Source: Bacteroidota bacterium (GTDB lineage: Bacteria; Bacteroidota; Bacteroidia; Flavobacteriales; Crocinitomicaceae). From it: a DNA stretch of 40,439 bases. Every line of letters begins with the position of its first letter. Within the stretch, counting starts at the first letter, position 1. Under the pieces are notes generated by a model. That model had not been told where the DNA came from. It worked only from the letters and a program-made list of their open reading frames with translations, and ran no database searches. The position numbers were made by a program, and so were the translations under genes. Shown piece after piece: positions 15,857 to 25,378 of the stretch. The stretch spans positions 1-40,439 of the forward strand of contig JAKQEZ010000043.1 of NCBI GenBank assembly GCA_029558435.1. Reading direction: 5' to 3'.

Positions 15857-18526
15857 ATGAATAAAAAGCGTGTATTTAAAATTCTAAAATGGTTTTTTGG
15901 CATTTTGCTGGGCATAATTGTATTGATTTCTGCCAGTGTGTATTATTTCAAAGACGAAATTATTGGAATTGTACTCGAAGAAGTAAACGCACACTTAAAA
16001 GCAAAAGTGAAAGTAGAAAAAGTAGATTTGGCTTTTTGGAGCAGTTTTCCTAATCTTTCTGTTGACTTTAACAAGGTATTTATCAAAGATTCATACGAAG
16101 AGGCTACAGAAAAAGACACCTTGTTTTATTCCGACAAAATTCGATTAAAATTCAATCCATTGGATATTTGGCGAGAAAATTATAAACTCAAACAAATTGA
16201 AGTTCTTCCGGGAACTTTGCAACTTAAAATTGATAAAAACGGAAAAAACAATTTTGATATTTTTAAAGAAACAGCTGATACGGTTGAAACAGCATTTGCT
16301 TTCGACTTGCAAAAATTATACATCAACAACCTCCGTTTTTCGTATGACGACAAAGTCATCAACCAACGTTATGCCACCGATTTGTTGACCACCGAATTGG
16401 AAGGGAAATTTACAGAAAAGGTGTTTACCATGCATGCCGTCAGTTCACAAATTGTGCGCGAAACAAGATCGGGACAAATCAATTTTGTTTCCAACAAAAA
16501 GGCGAAAATCAACATTAACATTGAAATTAACCGTGAAAAAGGCACCATCATAATTCCAAAAACAAACGTGTATCTTGCCAATTTACCTTTTCAATTTTCG
16601 GGAAATGTGAACCCTTCAACCATGAAGTTTACTATAGAATCTAACAACTTGGCGTTGGTGGATGTGGTGAACAATATTTCTCTGCAAGAAATAGATTACA
16701 TTAAAAAATATTCGGGTTCTGGAAATGTGGATTTCTCATTGGTTGTTGACGAAAACAGATTGGATGAAATTGCCCCATCAATTGATTGTAAATTCAACGT
16801 ATCGAACGGGAAATTGATTGAACCAACTCAAAATATTCAAGTAAACAACTTGAGTTTAAAAGGTGAATTTTCTTCTAAAAATGGTGCTGGGAATGAATAT
16901 TTATCACTAGAAGACATTCGTTTTACCAACACCACAGGTCCATTTTCGGGAAATATAAGAATTAGTGAATTCAATGCTCCTTTGTTTCAAGGAAATGCAA
17001 ATGGAAACATTGATTTGGCAATAGCACATTCACTTTTTCATATTCCGATGGTTGAAAAAATGAACGGCAACATGAACATTAATGCCGATTTTATTGTGAA
17101 AATGCTGGAAGCCGACGAAGAAATTGGTACTAATTTCAATATTATTAAAAGTGAAGGTGCGGTAGAATTGACAAATTGCTCTGTTCAACTGAAAGACGAT
17201 CAACGTAATTTTCATTCTATCAATGGAAAAATTACTCTCAACAACAACGATGTGAATGTGGCTGGATTGGGAGTTCAATTGCAATCGTCGGATTTGTTGC
17301 TTAACGGAACTTTTACCAACCTCATCGGTTATTTTAGAGGGGACGGACTTTTGCAAGCCACTATGGATGTGCGCAGCAATAAAATTGTAGTAGAAGACTT
17401 AGCAACAACTAGCAAGGAAGAGCAAATACAAACACAAGCACCACGCAGTTATATGTTGCCTCAACAAATTGATGGGAAACTAGCACTCTCCATCGGGCAA
17501 TTGAGTTATGACCACCATCATTTTGAAAAAATAAACGGCAACCTTTCGTTAACAGAACATACGTTACGCTTTGAAGGTATCAATTTTGTAACTTCAGGAG
17601 CTGCTGTTAACGGTTCTATTTTAATTCGCGAACAATCCGAAGAATTTTTCCAAACATCAAGCACGTTGAGTACTGCAAACGTGCAATTAAAACAATTGAT
17701 GAAAGATTGGAATAATTTTAATCAGCAAGTGATTACTGCCGATAATATTTTTGGAAAAGCAACTGCTCAACTGCAATTAGACGCTCCATTTGACTTGCGA
17801 ACAGGTATTCAAATGAAAAACGTGAAGTCGAACATCTACCTTAAAATAGAAAATGGGCAATTGAAAAACGTAGGTGCGTTTAAAGATATTATTCAGAGTG
17901 CCAATAATTCATCCTCGGCAAAATTGGTCATTGGCGCCAATAACATTAAAACTTTTGGTGAAAAACTATCTGATTTACGTTTTGAAACCTTGGAAAATCA
18001 GATTACCATTCAAAATGGAGTAATTACAGTGCCCGAAATGAAAATACAATCTTCTGCGTTGAACATTGTGGCTAGTGGTACGCATACCATTGAACAAAAA
18101 ATAGATTACCGTTTTGCATTCCGTTTGCGCGATTTGAAAGCAGCAAAAGATACTGAATTTGGCGAAGTGGTTGACGACAAAACAGGGCTTATTGTTTATT
18201 TAAGAATGTATGGCGATTTGAGTAATCCGCAATTTAGTTGGGACAAAGAAGCAAAAGCAGAGGCGCGCAAAGAATACAACGAGCAAGAAAAACAAACTTT
18301 AAAAAGCATGCTGAAATCGGAGTTTGGCATGTTTAAAAAAGATTCTACCGTTCAAAAATACCAGGAGCAGAAAAAGCCAAAAGAAGTGATAGAAGTGCAA
18401 TATGGCAACGATGCTAAGTCTGAGGAACCAAAAGAAACACCCCAAAAAGAGCCTAAAAAGAATAAGTTTTTAGATAAACTAAAAAACGGCGAAGAGAAGA
18501 AGAAAGTGGAAGTTGAGTTTGAGTAA
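15857..18526 (+). CDS. AsmA-family protein
   Basis: An 889-residue protein with a basic N-terminus and one membrane segment (about residues 9-31), followed by a long beta-rich region expected in the periplasm. The start VEKVDLAFWSSFPNLSVDF and the recurrent amphipathic beta-strand pattern are typical of AsmA-like proteins, some of which form hydrophobic-groove bridges moving phospholipid between inner and outer membrane. The final about 70 residues are highly charged and Lys/Glu-rich (EEPKETPQKEPKKNKFLDKL). The lipid-transfer role is known for family relatives and inferred here. It converges on the HAD gene with a single base between the stops. Confidence 0.88.
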   Translation: MNKKRVFKILKWFFGILLGIIVLISASVYYFKDEIIGIVLEEVNAHLKAKVKVEKVDLAFWSSFPNLSVDFNKVFIKDSYEEATEKDTLFYSDKIRLKFNPLDIWRENYKLKQIEVLPGTLQLKIDKNGKNNFDIFKETADTVETAFAFDLQKLYINNLRFSYDDKVINQRYATDLLTTELEGKFTEKVFTMHAVSSQIVRETRSGQINFVSNKKAKININIEINREKGTIIIPKTNVYLANLPFQFSGNVNPSTMKFTIESNNLALVDVVNNISLQEIDYIKKYSGSGNVDFSLVVDENRLDEIAPSIDCKFNVSNGKLIEPTQNIQVNNLSLKGEFSSKNGAGNEYLSLEDIRFTNTTGPFSGNIRISEFNAPLFQGNANGNIDLAIAHSLFHIPMVEKMNGNMNINADFIVKMLEADEEIGTNFNIIKSEGAVELTNCSVQLKDDQRNFHSINGKITLNNNDVNVAGLGVQLQSSDLLLNGTFTNLIGYFRGDGLLQATMDVRSNKIVVEDLATTSKEEQIQTQAPRSYMLPQQIDGKLALSIGQLSYDHHHFEKINGNLSLTEHTLRFEGINFVTSGAAVNGSILIREQSEEFFQTSSTLSTANVQLKQLMKDWNNFNQQVITADNIFGKATAQLQLDAPFDLRTGIQMKNVKSNIYLKIENGQLKNVGAFKDIIQSANNSSSAKLVIGANNIKTFGEKLSDLRFETLENQITIQNGVITVPEMKIQSSALNIVASGTHTIEQKIDYRFAFRLRDLKAAKDTEFGEVVDDKTGLIVYLRMYGDLSNPQFSWDKEAKAEARKEYNEQEKQTLKSMLKSEFGMFKKDSTVQKYQEQKKPKEVIEVQYGNDAKSEEPKETPQKEPKKNKFLDKLKNGEEKKKVEVEFE

Positions 18527-18527
18527 T

Positions 18528-19232
18528 TTATTTTAACAGCCACGGCAATAAATCAGGTAGTTCGTTTAAATTGTGTATTCTATTTTCAACTTTACTGCGT
18601 TGGTATTTTTTTTCAGCATCAAAATGAACGCCATGCATGCCAGCACGTTCGGCACCCATCACATCCACTTCCCAATCATCGCCAATCATTACCGATTTTT
18701 CAGCTTTGGCATTGGCAAGTTGAAGCGCATGTTGAAAAATTTCAATATTAGGTTTGTTAACACCTACTTCTTCTGAACAAATTATTTTATCAAAAAAAGG
18801 TAATAATCCACTGTTTTCCAATTTGATGTATTGTACTTCTTTAAATCCGTTGGTGATGATGTGCATTTGATAATCATCGTTTTGCAACATTTTTAGGGTT
18901 TCAATGGTATTTGGAAACAACGTTGTTTGCAAGGGTGAAATACGTATGTATTCTTCTTCAAAATATTGGCTAATCTCATTATTAAACAAGCCTAATTTAA
19001 AAAAAGTTGTTTTAAAACGATTGGTGCGTAACTCTTCTTTGGTGATTTTCTTTTTGCCGTATTTAACCCACAACGTAGCATTTACTTCCTTATAAATTTG
19101 CAAAAATTTATGAAAACTCGGCAATTGATGCTTGTCTTGTGTGGAGTCAAAAAGATATTTTAATGCACGTTCAGAATTGGTTTCAAAATCCCACAATGTT
19201 CTATCTAAATCAAAAAAGATATTCTGCTTCAT
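18528..19232 (-). CDS. HAD-superfamily hydrolase, YjjG-like nucleotidase
   Basis: A 234-residue HAD phosphatase. Motif I is FFDLDRTLWDF (Asp8 nucleophile, Asp10 acid), motif II is HIITNGF, motif III includes the Lys in GVNKPNIEIF and motif IV is MIGDDWEVDVMG. Helical cap sequences lie between residues 18 and 90. The sequence is most like YjjG, which dephosphorylates noncanonical or pyrimidine nucleoside monophosphates; that fits co-transcription with upp. Its start overlaps the upstream small membrane protein gene by 23 bases, implying translational coupling. Confidence 0.9.
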   Translation of the reverse strand: MKQNIFFDLDRTLWDFETNSERALKYLFDSTQDKHQLPSFHKFLQIYKEVNATLWVKYGKKKITKEELRTNRFKTTFFKLGLFNNEISQYFEEEYIRISPLQTTLFPNTIETLKMLQNDDYQMHIITNGFKEVQYIKLENSGLLPFFDKIICSEEVGVNKPNIEIFQHALQLANAKAEKSVMIGDDWEVDVMGAERAGMHGVHFDAEKKYQRSKVENRIHNLNELPDLLPWLLK

Positions 19233-19692
19233 ATTTTAATAAGTATGCTATACTCACCGTCAATGTGTTGGTAATAATTATTCCTAAAATCATTAAAGGA
19301 AATGTCTTTTTTTTCTTTCCATAAAATTTGGCCACAATGATGGAACCAATGGGGATGGAAAGGAAAAACGGTGCAAAGAAACAAAACGTTACAATACCTA
19401 CTTTATTTTTTATACGAATGATGGCTTTATTTCGTCGAGTAAACACTGGTTTGCGTTTAATGGGCTTACCTTCCAATGCCTCTTGTTTTGCTTTTTTTAA
19501 ACGTCTTTGCATGCTTCGTTTATTAAAAAAATCGGCAGCAAAAAAGAAAACAACCATAGAAACAAAAGCACCTAATAAATTTGCGAAATAAGTTTCCCAA
19601 TAGTTTAGTTCGAGCAATGGCCCCAACAGCGGACTCACCATGAATTTGATCATAGCAGAGAAAAAAACCGTGCTGAGAGCTACCCATTTCAT
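19210..19692 (-). CDS. small integral membrane protein of unknown function
   Basis: A 160-residue protein with about four membrane segments: residues 5-25, 34-54, 98-120 and 131-150. A strongly basic cytoplasmic loop lies between the second and third (KRSMQRRLKKAKQE, then KPIKRKPVFTRRNK). The motif FFLSIPIGSIIVAKFYGKK faintly resembles the small-multidrug-export/DUF membrane families, but the match is too weak to name a function. It lies two bases after upp and overlaps the HAD gene, so it is a middle gene of that operon. Confidence 0.75.
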   Translation of the reverse strand: MKWVALSTVFFSAMIKFMVSPLLGPLLELNYWETYFANLLGAFVSMVVFFFAADFFNKRSMQRRLKKAKQEALEGKPIKRKPVFTRRNKAIIRIKNKVGIVTFCFFAPFFLSIPIGSIIVAKFYGKKKKTFPLMILGIIITNTLTVSIAYLLKYEAEYLF

Positions 19693-19694
19693 GC

Positions 19695-20342
19695 TTACAC
19701 TTTTAAACCATAAGCTAAATCACCTGCATCGCCAAGTCCAGGTACAATATAGGATTGAGCCGTTAATTCTGCATCAATTGCACCTACCCAAATTTCGGTA
19801 TTGGCAGGTAAATGTTTACGTACAAAATCAATGGCATCTGCATGAGCAACTGCCGAAAGGATATACACTTTTTTAGGTTTTCCTCTCTGCAAAAGGGCTT
19901 TGTAAACCGTAACCATTGAGTTACCTGTTGCCAACATAGGGTCGGTGATGATTACAATTTTATCATCAATTACAGGAGCGGCAATGTATTCCACATAAAT
20001 TTCATAATCTTCGGCAGATGAATGCTTGCGATAGGCAGAAATAAAAGCACTTTGCGCCTTGTCAAAATAATTTAATACACCTTGATGCATGCCTAAACCT
20101 GCACGTAGGATGGTTGCCAAAACTGGTTGTTCTTTCAATTGAGCTGTTTCTATTTCGCCCAAGGGAGTTGTAACATTAGTCGTTTCATACTCCAACTGCT
20201 TTGACACTTCATAAGCCATAATTTCTGCAATGCGTTCTAAATTTCGACGGAAGCGCATGGCATCGTTTTGAATACTTGTGTCTCTCATTTCTGCCAGAAA
20301 TGTGTTGAAGATGGAATTAGTTTTTGATAAATTGTGAATCAT
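19695..20342 (-). CDS. upp: uracil phosphoribosyltransferase
   Basis: It salvages uracil by joining it to PRPP to form UMP. The 215-residue protein carries the PRPP-binding motif IVITDPMLATGNS and the uracil-specific C-terminal motif GLGDAGDLAYG. LRAGLGMHQG, near residue 80, is the usual N-terminal substrate loop. It is the first gene of an operon with the membrane protein and the YjjG-like HAD nucleotidase, which together suggests pyrimidine salvage and disposal. I see no clear -7 box in the 112-base upstream gap. Confidence 0.95.
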   Translation of the reverse strand: MIHNLSKTNSIFNTFLAEMRDTSIQNDAMRFRRNLERIAEIMAYEVSKQLEYETTNVTTPLGEIETAQLKEQPVLATILRAGLGMHQGVLNYFDKAQSAFISAYRKHSSAEDYEIYVEYIAAPVIDDKIVIITDPMLATGNSMVTVYKALLQRGKPKKVYILSAVAHADAIDFVRKHLPANTEIWVGAIDAELTAQSYIVPGLGDAGDLAYGLKV

Positions 20343-20454
20343 AATTAGTTGTGCATATATGGGCTAATTTACAATTAAAATCTGATAATTGCCACATATT
20401 TTTATGTCAACCTTTAAATTTTAGGAAATATTAACCACCAATAGCTTTAAGGGG

Positions 20455-21198
20455 TTACAGACCAAGAATTTCAATGGCTTTTAATGCTTGTTGTTTCAAC
20501 ATGGAATCGCCATTGAGGATTTGAGCTCCAGCATCCTCACTTTTTTGCAAGAGTTGTGTTTTGGTGGGATTGTAAATTAAATCTACCACCAAATGCTGTG
20601 GTGTTAAACAATCAAATGGCAAATCGATGCAATCGTTCACATGGGGGTACATACCAACAGGTGTGCAATTGACAATTAATTTGCAGGCATTTAGCATGTG
20701 ATTATTGATTTGATTGTAAGCAAATTGCTTATTTCCATTGGGATTGCGCGAGATAAAAATGCAATCAATTCCTAATTGTTTTAAAACATAGTGAACCGCT
20801 TTGGAAGCACCACCTGTACCTAAAATTAGAGCACGCTCATGCTGATTGGTTAAAAACGGTTTTATGGATTGCTGAAAACCATAAGCATCGGTGTTATAGC
20901 CTTTTAATTTCCCGTTGTTTACTTGAATTAAATTGACGGCTTTTATTTGTTGCACCTCATCAGAGAGTTCGCCCAAAAACGGAAGAACAGCTTCTTTGTA
21001 GGGAATGGTAACGTTTAATCCGTGGTATTCAAAAACAGTAGATTGAAAGAAAGTTGCCAATTCTTCATTGGTTTCAAATTCTAAATTCTCATAAGTTGCG
21101 GCGCTACCTTTTTCTGAAAAATAGTCGGTAAAAAACTGTTTAGAAAAAGAATGACCGAGTTTTTTGCCAATCAATCCATATTTTTGAATGTGTGCCAT
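20455..21198 (-). CDS. aroE: shikimate dehydrogenase
   Basis: It reduces 3-dehydroshikimate to shikimate with NADPH in the aromatic amino acid pathway. GHSFSK (Ser17, Ser19) and NVTIPYKE (catalytic Lys68) bind shikimate, Asp104 in YNTDAYGF is the partner acid, and GTGGASKAV is the Rossmann glycine loop. The 247-residue length is slightly short but normal for Bacteroidota. The start codon overlaps the dedA stop by one base (TAATG), a sign of coupled translation. Confidence 0.95.
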   Translation of the reverse strand: MAHIQKYGLIGKKLGHSFSKQFFTDYFSEKGSAATYENLEFETNEELATFFQSTVFEYHGLNVTIPYKEAVLPFLGELSDEVQQIKAVNLIQVNNGKLKGYNTDAYGFQQSIKPFLTNQHERALILGTGGASKAVHYVLKQLGIDCIFISRNPNGNKQFAYNQINNHMLNACKLIVNCTPVGMYPHVNDCIDLPFDCLTPQHLVVDLIYNPTKTQLLQKSEDAGAQILNGDSMLKQQALKAIEILGL

Positions 21199-21869
21199 TA
21201 TTTTTTCGCAGTTTTGGCTTTGATGATTTCAAAAATCATAGGAAGCAACGAGATACCGATGATTCCAAATACTACAATTTCAAAGTTCTTTTTAACAAAT
21301 TCTAGGTTGCCAAAAAAGTATCCAAGCAAGGTTAACGACACAATCCACAAAGTGCCACCGATGATGTTGAAACGAAAGAATTTTGCATAGGTCATTTCGC
21401 CAATACCAGCAACAAATGGGGCAAATGTGCGTACAATAGGTACAAAACGAGCTATGATGATGGTTTTTGGTCCATGTTTTTCAAAAAAATCATGGGTTTG
21501 ATCAATATATTTTTGTTTTACCAATTGCTTGCCACCCACTTGCCATTTTAGCATTTTTAGTCCCAGTCGTTTACCTATCATATAATTGGTTGCATCGCCT
21601 AAAATAGCAGCAATTAACAGCAAAACAAGCACCAACCAAAGATTTAAATTTGCCACATTGCCTGCTTCATTTACTACACCAGCACAAAATGCACCCGCAG
21701 TAAACAAGAGCGAATCGCCTGGTAAAAATGGCATGACAACCAATCCTGTTTCCACAAAAATAATGATGAACAAAATAATGTAAATCCAACTCCCATAGTT
21801 GGTTATCATTGAATGGAGGTGTTCGTCTAAGTGAAGAAAAAAGTCTAAAAACGAGTGAATTAATTCCAT
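21198..21869 (-). CDS. DedA-family membrane protein
   Basis: A 223-residue polytopic protein with the DedA signatures VETGLVVMPFLPGDSLLF (residues about 40-57), GKRLGLKML and FVPIVRTFAPFVAG, plus about five hydrophobic segments. DedA proteins support membrane homeostasis; several are now known or proposed to be lipid-carrier (undecaprenyl phosphate or phospholipid) flippases. It lies between the rhodanese gene (15-base gap) and aroE (1-base overlap) in an apparent operon. Confidence 0.93.
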   Translation of the reverse strand: MELIHSFLDFFLHLDEHLHSMITNYGSWIYIILFIIIFVETGLVVMPFLPGDSLLFTAGAFCAGVVNEAGNVANLNLWLVLVLLLIAAILGDATNYMIGKRLGLKMLKWQVGGKQLVKQKYIDQTHDFFEKHGPKTIIIARFVPIVRTFAPFVAGIGEMTYAKFFRFNIIGGTLWIVSLTLLGYFFGNLEFVKKNFEIVVFGIIGISLLPMIFEIIKAKTAKK

Positions 21870-21884
21870 TTAGTTGTGTGAAAT

Positions 21885-22190
21885 TTAAAGATTTAATGAA
21901 TTATCTACTTCTTCTTTCCATGCTATAATGCCACCAGTGATGATGAAGATGTTATTCAATTTATTTTCTGTAGTTAACAAGTTAGCCAATGCAGAAGAGC
22001 GGTTTCCAGAATTGCACAACAAAGCAATGTTTTTATCCATAGGCAACTCGTTTAAACGTTCAATAAAATTAGCCATTGGTATGTTGGGGCAATTAATATG
22101 GCATGCATCGTATTCATACGCCTCACGAATATCAACGATGTAGTACAACTCCTTGTTATTATTAACCTCTGCAGCCGATACAAATTTCAT
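21885..22190 (-). CDS. single-domain rhodanese-like protein
   Basis: A 101-residue rhodanese fold. The active-site loop is LLCNSGNRS with Cys59, giving a CxxGxRS pattern, so it can form a persulfide and probably acts as a thiosulfate sulfurtransferase or sulfur carrier. DIREAYEYDACHI is the usual N-terminal signature. No signal peptide is visible, so it is cytoplasmic. It is the first gene of the operon rhodanese-dedA-aroE, behind a -7 box. Confidence 0.92.
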   Translation of the reverse strand: MKFVSAAEVNNNKELYYIVDIREAYEYDACHINCPNIPMANFIERLNELPMDKNIALLCNSGNRSSALANLLTTENKLNNIFIITGGIIAWKEEVDNSLNL

Positions 22191-22208
22191 TTTATTATTT
22201 TTTTATGG

Positions 22209-22216
22209 CAAATTTA
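22209..22216 (-). promoter_or_regulatory. -7 promoter box of the rhodanese-dedA-aroE operon
   Basis: TAAATTTG on the minus strand matches TAnnTTTG and ends 18 bases upstream of the rhodanese ATG. Confidence 0.55.
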
Positions 22217-22296
22217 AGAATAACTCCAACAATACCTCTGAATTCGAAAATTAATGTTTTTGGTGAATAGGAGATTCATCTTGTCTGGTTTTATTC

Positions 22297-23136
22297 TTAC
22301 CCAATAAGAACCATGTTGTCAATCAATCGGACTTCTCCACAATATGCGGCAACACAACAAACAGCATAGGTATTCCACGCTGTTAGTTTTTCCAATGTTG
22401 CGCCGTCCACAATTTCCACATATTCTGTTTTTAAACCAGCTTGATTAATTTTTTCGGCACATTGTGCTGCCAACTCTTTCGGAGGCACCATTCCCACTTG
22501 CTCTTTAGCAAAAACCAAAGTTTGGTAAAGCACTAACGCCTGTTCTTTATCAGCTTCAGATAGGCGCATGTTTCTACTACTCAATGCCAATCCTTTGTCA
22601 CTTCTAATAATAGGACACTCCACAACGGTTACTGGCAATTGGAAATACGAAGTCATGTATTTAATGATGGCTACTTGCTGAAAATCTTTTTGTCCAAAGT
22701 ATGCAAAATCGGGCTGTATAATTTCAAACAAACGTTTTACCACTTCCACAACACCTTTAAAATGTCCGGGCCTAAATTGTCCCTCCATCACTTTGTCCAA
22801 TTGCATTAAATCAATGCTAGGTGATTGATAATCTGCTGGATAAATTTCTTCAAATGTTGGAGCAAACACAAAATCCACCCCGTTTTCAGCTAAAAGCGCT
22901 ACGTCTTTTTCTAACGTGCGTGGATATTTTTCCAAATCAGTAGCGTTATTGAACTGTTTAGGGTTCACAAAAACACTCACCACCACCACATCACATACCT
23001 CTTTTGCGTTATTTACAAGAGAAATATGCCCTGAATGCAAGGCGCCCATTGTGGGTACAAATCCGATCTTTTTTCCTGATTTTTTTAATTCAATTAACTG
23101 ATTATTAATTGATAGCGCATTTTCAAATACTATCAT
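22297..23136 (-). CDS. panC: pantothenate synthetase
   Basis: It condenses pantoate with beta-alanine, using ATP, to make pantothenate for CoA. The motifs FVPTMGALHSGHISLV (with the HxGH nucleotidyl-transfer motif), VSVFVNPKQFN, YFGQKDFQQ and SRNMRLS are present. I chose the ATG at 23136 (279 residues). An upstream in-frame start at 23169 would lie inside the promoter region (TAGTTTTG at 23167-23174). It is divergent from the GT5-like gene, an arrangement I recall as common in Bacteroidota. Confidence 0.96.
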   Translation of the reverse strand: MIVFENALSINNQLIELKKSGKKIGFVPTMGALHSGHISLVNNAKEVCDVVVVSVFVNPKQFNNATDLEKYPRTLEKDVALLAENGVDFVFAPTFEEIYPADYQSPSIDLMQLDKVMEGQFRPGHFKGVVEVVKRLFEIIQPDFAYFGQKDFQQVAIIKYMTSYFQLPVTVVECPIIRSDKGLALSSRNMRLSEADKEQALVLYQTLVFAKEQVGMVPPKELAAQCAEKINQAGLKTEYVEIVDGATLEKLTAWNTYAVCCVAAYCGEVRLIDNMVLIG

Positions 23137-23166
23137 TACTGCGACATTGAAAGGAGTAAAAACACG

Positions 23167-23174
23167 CAAAACTA
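23167..23174 (-). promoter_or_regulatory. -7 promoter box of panC
   Basis: TAGTTTTG on the minus strand matches TAnnTTTG and ends 30 bases upstream of the ATG at 23136. It decides the panC start against the earlier in-frame codon at 23169. Confidence 0.6.
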
Positions 23175-23184
23175 TTTTTTTTTC

Positions 23185-23215
23185 TTGAAAATCAGAGAAT
23201 TTTTATATATTTTTG
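23185..23215 (+). promoter_or_regulatory. promoter of the GT5-DUF4270-glmS-ATL operon
   Basis: A -33 TTG (23185-23187) and the -7 box TATTTTTG (23208-23215) are 20 bases apart, a canonical Bacteroidota arrangement. The ATG follows at 23244. Confidence 0.75.
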
Positions 23216-23243
23216 TAAAGTTTTTTCAAACCTATAAACACAA

Positions 23244-24062
23244 ATGGAAAAAAAGAAAATTCTATTTATATCACAAGAAATTGCACCTTTTTCGCCAAAG
23301 AATGAAATTTCAGCTACTGCCAGAAGACTTCCACAAGCAATTCAAGATGCAGGTAAGGAAATACGCGTTTTTGCACCCAAATTTGGAAGCATCAATGAAA
23401 GAAGACACCAATTACACGAAGTAATTCGCCTTTCGGGGATGAATATTGTAATTGATGATACCGATCACCCACTTATCATTAAAGTTGCTTCCATTGCACA
23501 AGCACGCATGCAAGTTTATTTTATTGATAACGAGGAGTTTTTTAGACGAAAAAACAACACAACCGACGAAAATAATGAAGAATATGTGGACAACGATGAA
23601 CGTTCCATTTTCTTTTGTCGCGGAGTATTGGAAACTGTTAAAAAATTAGGCTGGCAACCCGATGTAATCCATTGCCATGGTTGGATGACGGTGCCTTTGG
23701 GCTTGTATTTGAAAAAAGTATATAACAAAGACCCGCATTTTGCTGATACCAAAGTTGTATATAGTTTATACGACAATAAGTTTAACAAAAATTGGGACGA
23801 AAGATTGGCTGAAAAACTTAAATTTGACGGCATCGATAAGGAAACAATTGCAAACTTTAAAGATACTGACTTTTATTCAGTTACTGCAAGTATGTTGAAA
23901 TATTTTGATGGCGTGAACATTGCATCAGAATCATTGTGTCCAAAACTCGAAGAAATTTACACCAATTTGGATTGTTGTAAACAAGATTTTGTAGCAGAAG
24001 AACATCAAAACAAAGTGATGTCTGAATTTTTTGACCGTATAATAGAAGAAGCACTTGTATAA
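23244..24062 (+). CDS. glycogen/starch synthase-like protein, N-terminal GT5 domain only
   Basis: The 272-residue protein resembles the N-terminal Rossmann domain of ADP-glucose glycogen synthase: KKILFISQEIAPFSPKNEIS at the start, a typical RVFAPKFGSINERR, and DVIHCHGWMTVPLGLYL near residue 150. Full synthases are about 480 residues. The C-terminal nucleotide-sugar-binding domain is entirely absent, and the stop is followed directly by another gene, so this is not a local truncation. Without that domain ordinary synthase activity is unlikely. It leads an operon with a DUF4270 lipoprotein and glmS, suggesting a link to envelope amino-sugar metabolism that I cannot specify. Confidence 0.85.
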   Translation: MEKKKILFISQEIAPFSPKNEISATARRLPQAIQDAGKEIRVFAPKFGSINERRHQLHEVIRLSGMNIVIDDTDHPLIIKVASIAQARMQVYFIDNEEFFRRKNNTTDENNEEYVDNDERSIFFCRGVLETVKKLGWQPDVIHCHGWMTVPLGLYLKKVYNKDPHFADTKVVYSLYDNKFNKNWDERLAEKLKFDGIDKETIANFKDTDFYSVTASMLKYFDGVNIASESLCPKLEEIYTNLDCCKQDFVAEEHQNKVMSEFFDRIIEEALV

Positions 24063-25377
24063 AAAAAATAAAAATAGTTGTAAAAGTTGGCGGAGAGAAG
24101 TGGTTCTTTCCGCTACTTTTTTATTGATTGCATTTGTTGGAATCAATTTAACGAGTTGTAAGAAAAGTGATAATTTATTGGGAAACAACTACATCGATCC
24201 TAGTAAATTGTTGGTTTCTGGCGGTGTTGATACGTTTCAAATGGAAACCTACACGGTTGTAGAAGACACCATTTACACCAGTGGCGCACGCTATGGATTG
24301 CTTGGTATTTTGAACGACAACCAATTTGGGACAATGGATGTTGGATTTTACTCTCAAGTGCGTTTGTCTGGTTTGAATCCTAATTTTGGTGATGTACCAA
24401 ACATTACCATCGATTCTTTTGTTTTGGCATTGGAATATGTAGGGGGCTATGGCTACACAGGCAATCAAACCTTTGAAGTATTTGAAGTGGACGAAAAAAT
24501 GTACAAAGATACCTTGTACCGTTCCACACAAGATTTAACCCTAAAACCAACAAACTGGGTACAAGGAAGCGGAACACTGAGTTTAAATCCAGAGCAACTA
24601 ACTGTTGTTAATGGCGATACTGTTAATTCTCAATTGCGCATTCCTTTGAATCCTGCCATTGCTTTGCAGTTGATTCAAGATTCACAAGGCAATACTGATT
24701 TTAGCAGCAACGATTTGTTTACTTCCAATTATTTGAAAGGAATTTATGTAAAAACAAATGGTTTGGCTCCAGGAAATAATCAAGGAATGGTTGGATATTT
24801 TAATTTGTTGGATCAAGATTCTAAATTAATAATTTATTACAAAGAAAACGGAACTGCCAAACCACCATTTGATTTAATTTTCTCAAGTGATTGTGCAAGT
24901 TATAACCGTTTCAAAGTAAACAATACAGGCAAACGTATTGAAAGCGTAATTGCGAATCATGCCCTTGGTAACGAAGAATTTTATGCACAAGCTGGTAAGC
25001 ACCGAGCAAAAATTAATTTTCCAACGTTGAAAAATTTACCAAAAAATATTGTGGTGCACGAAGCAAAATTGTATTTGCCAATTCAAGCATTAGCAACTTC
25101 TAAATTTACCTATCCATCAACATTAAGCATCACCATAAAAGGAAACAGCACATTCTTGCCTTTAACTGCAACGTATGATAGTTATTTAAAAGGCTATGTA
25201 GCAGATGTTCGAATTTTTGTGCAGAATTATTCAACAGGAGTTATTCCACAAAGTGAATTGACAGTTTCGCCAGGAACTTCTTTTATATCCACTGTGGATA
25301 GAATTGTGTTCAACGGACCTCAAACAACCAATAAAAATAAACCTAAATTAATCATCTCTTATACTGAATTTAAGTAA
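24055..25377 (+). CDS. DUF4270-family lipoprotein
   Basis: A 440-residue protein with a basic N-terminus, a hydrophobic stretch and a lipobox ending in LTSC (Cys at about residue 35), so it should be a lipoprotein. The mature part is beta-rich and matches the DUF4270 family I know from Bacteroidota (YIDPSKLLV; then TYTVVEDTIYTSG; then YGLLGILND.QFGT). Function is unknown. The TTG start overlaps the upstream gene by eight bases; a later GTG would leave no positive charges before the signal core, so the TTG is preferred. glmS starts one base after its stop. Confidence 0.88.
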   Translation: MYKKNKNSCKSWRREVVLSATFLLIAFVGINLTSCKKSDNLLGNNYIDPSKLLVSGGVDTFQMETYTVVEDTIYTSGARYGLLGILNDNQFGTMDVGFYSQVRLSGLNPNFGDVPNITIDSFVLALEYVGGYGYTGNQTFEVFEVDEKMYKDTLYRSTQDLTLKPTNWVQGSGTLSLNPEQLTVVNGDTVNSQLRIPLNPAIALQLIQDSQGNTDFSSNDLFTSNYLKGIYVKTNGLAPGNNQGMVGYFNLLDQDSKLIIYYKENGTAKPPFDLIFSSDCASYNRFKVNNTGKRIESVIANHALGNEEFYAQAGKHRAKINFPTLKNLPKNIVVHEAKLYLPIQALATSKFTYPSTLSITIKGNSTFLPLTATYDSYLKGYVADVRIFVQNYSTGVIPQSELTVSPGTSFISTVDRIVFNGPQTTNKNKPKLIISYTEFK

Positions 25378-25378
25378 T

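Noticed and set aside
25300..25378. Possible glmS ribozyme before glmS
   Set aside because: The glmS start is one base after the DUF4270 stop and the upstream sequence is coding; there is no room for the ribozyme.
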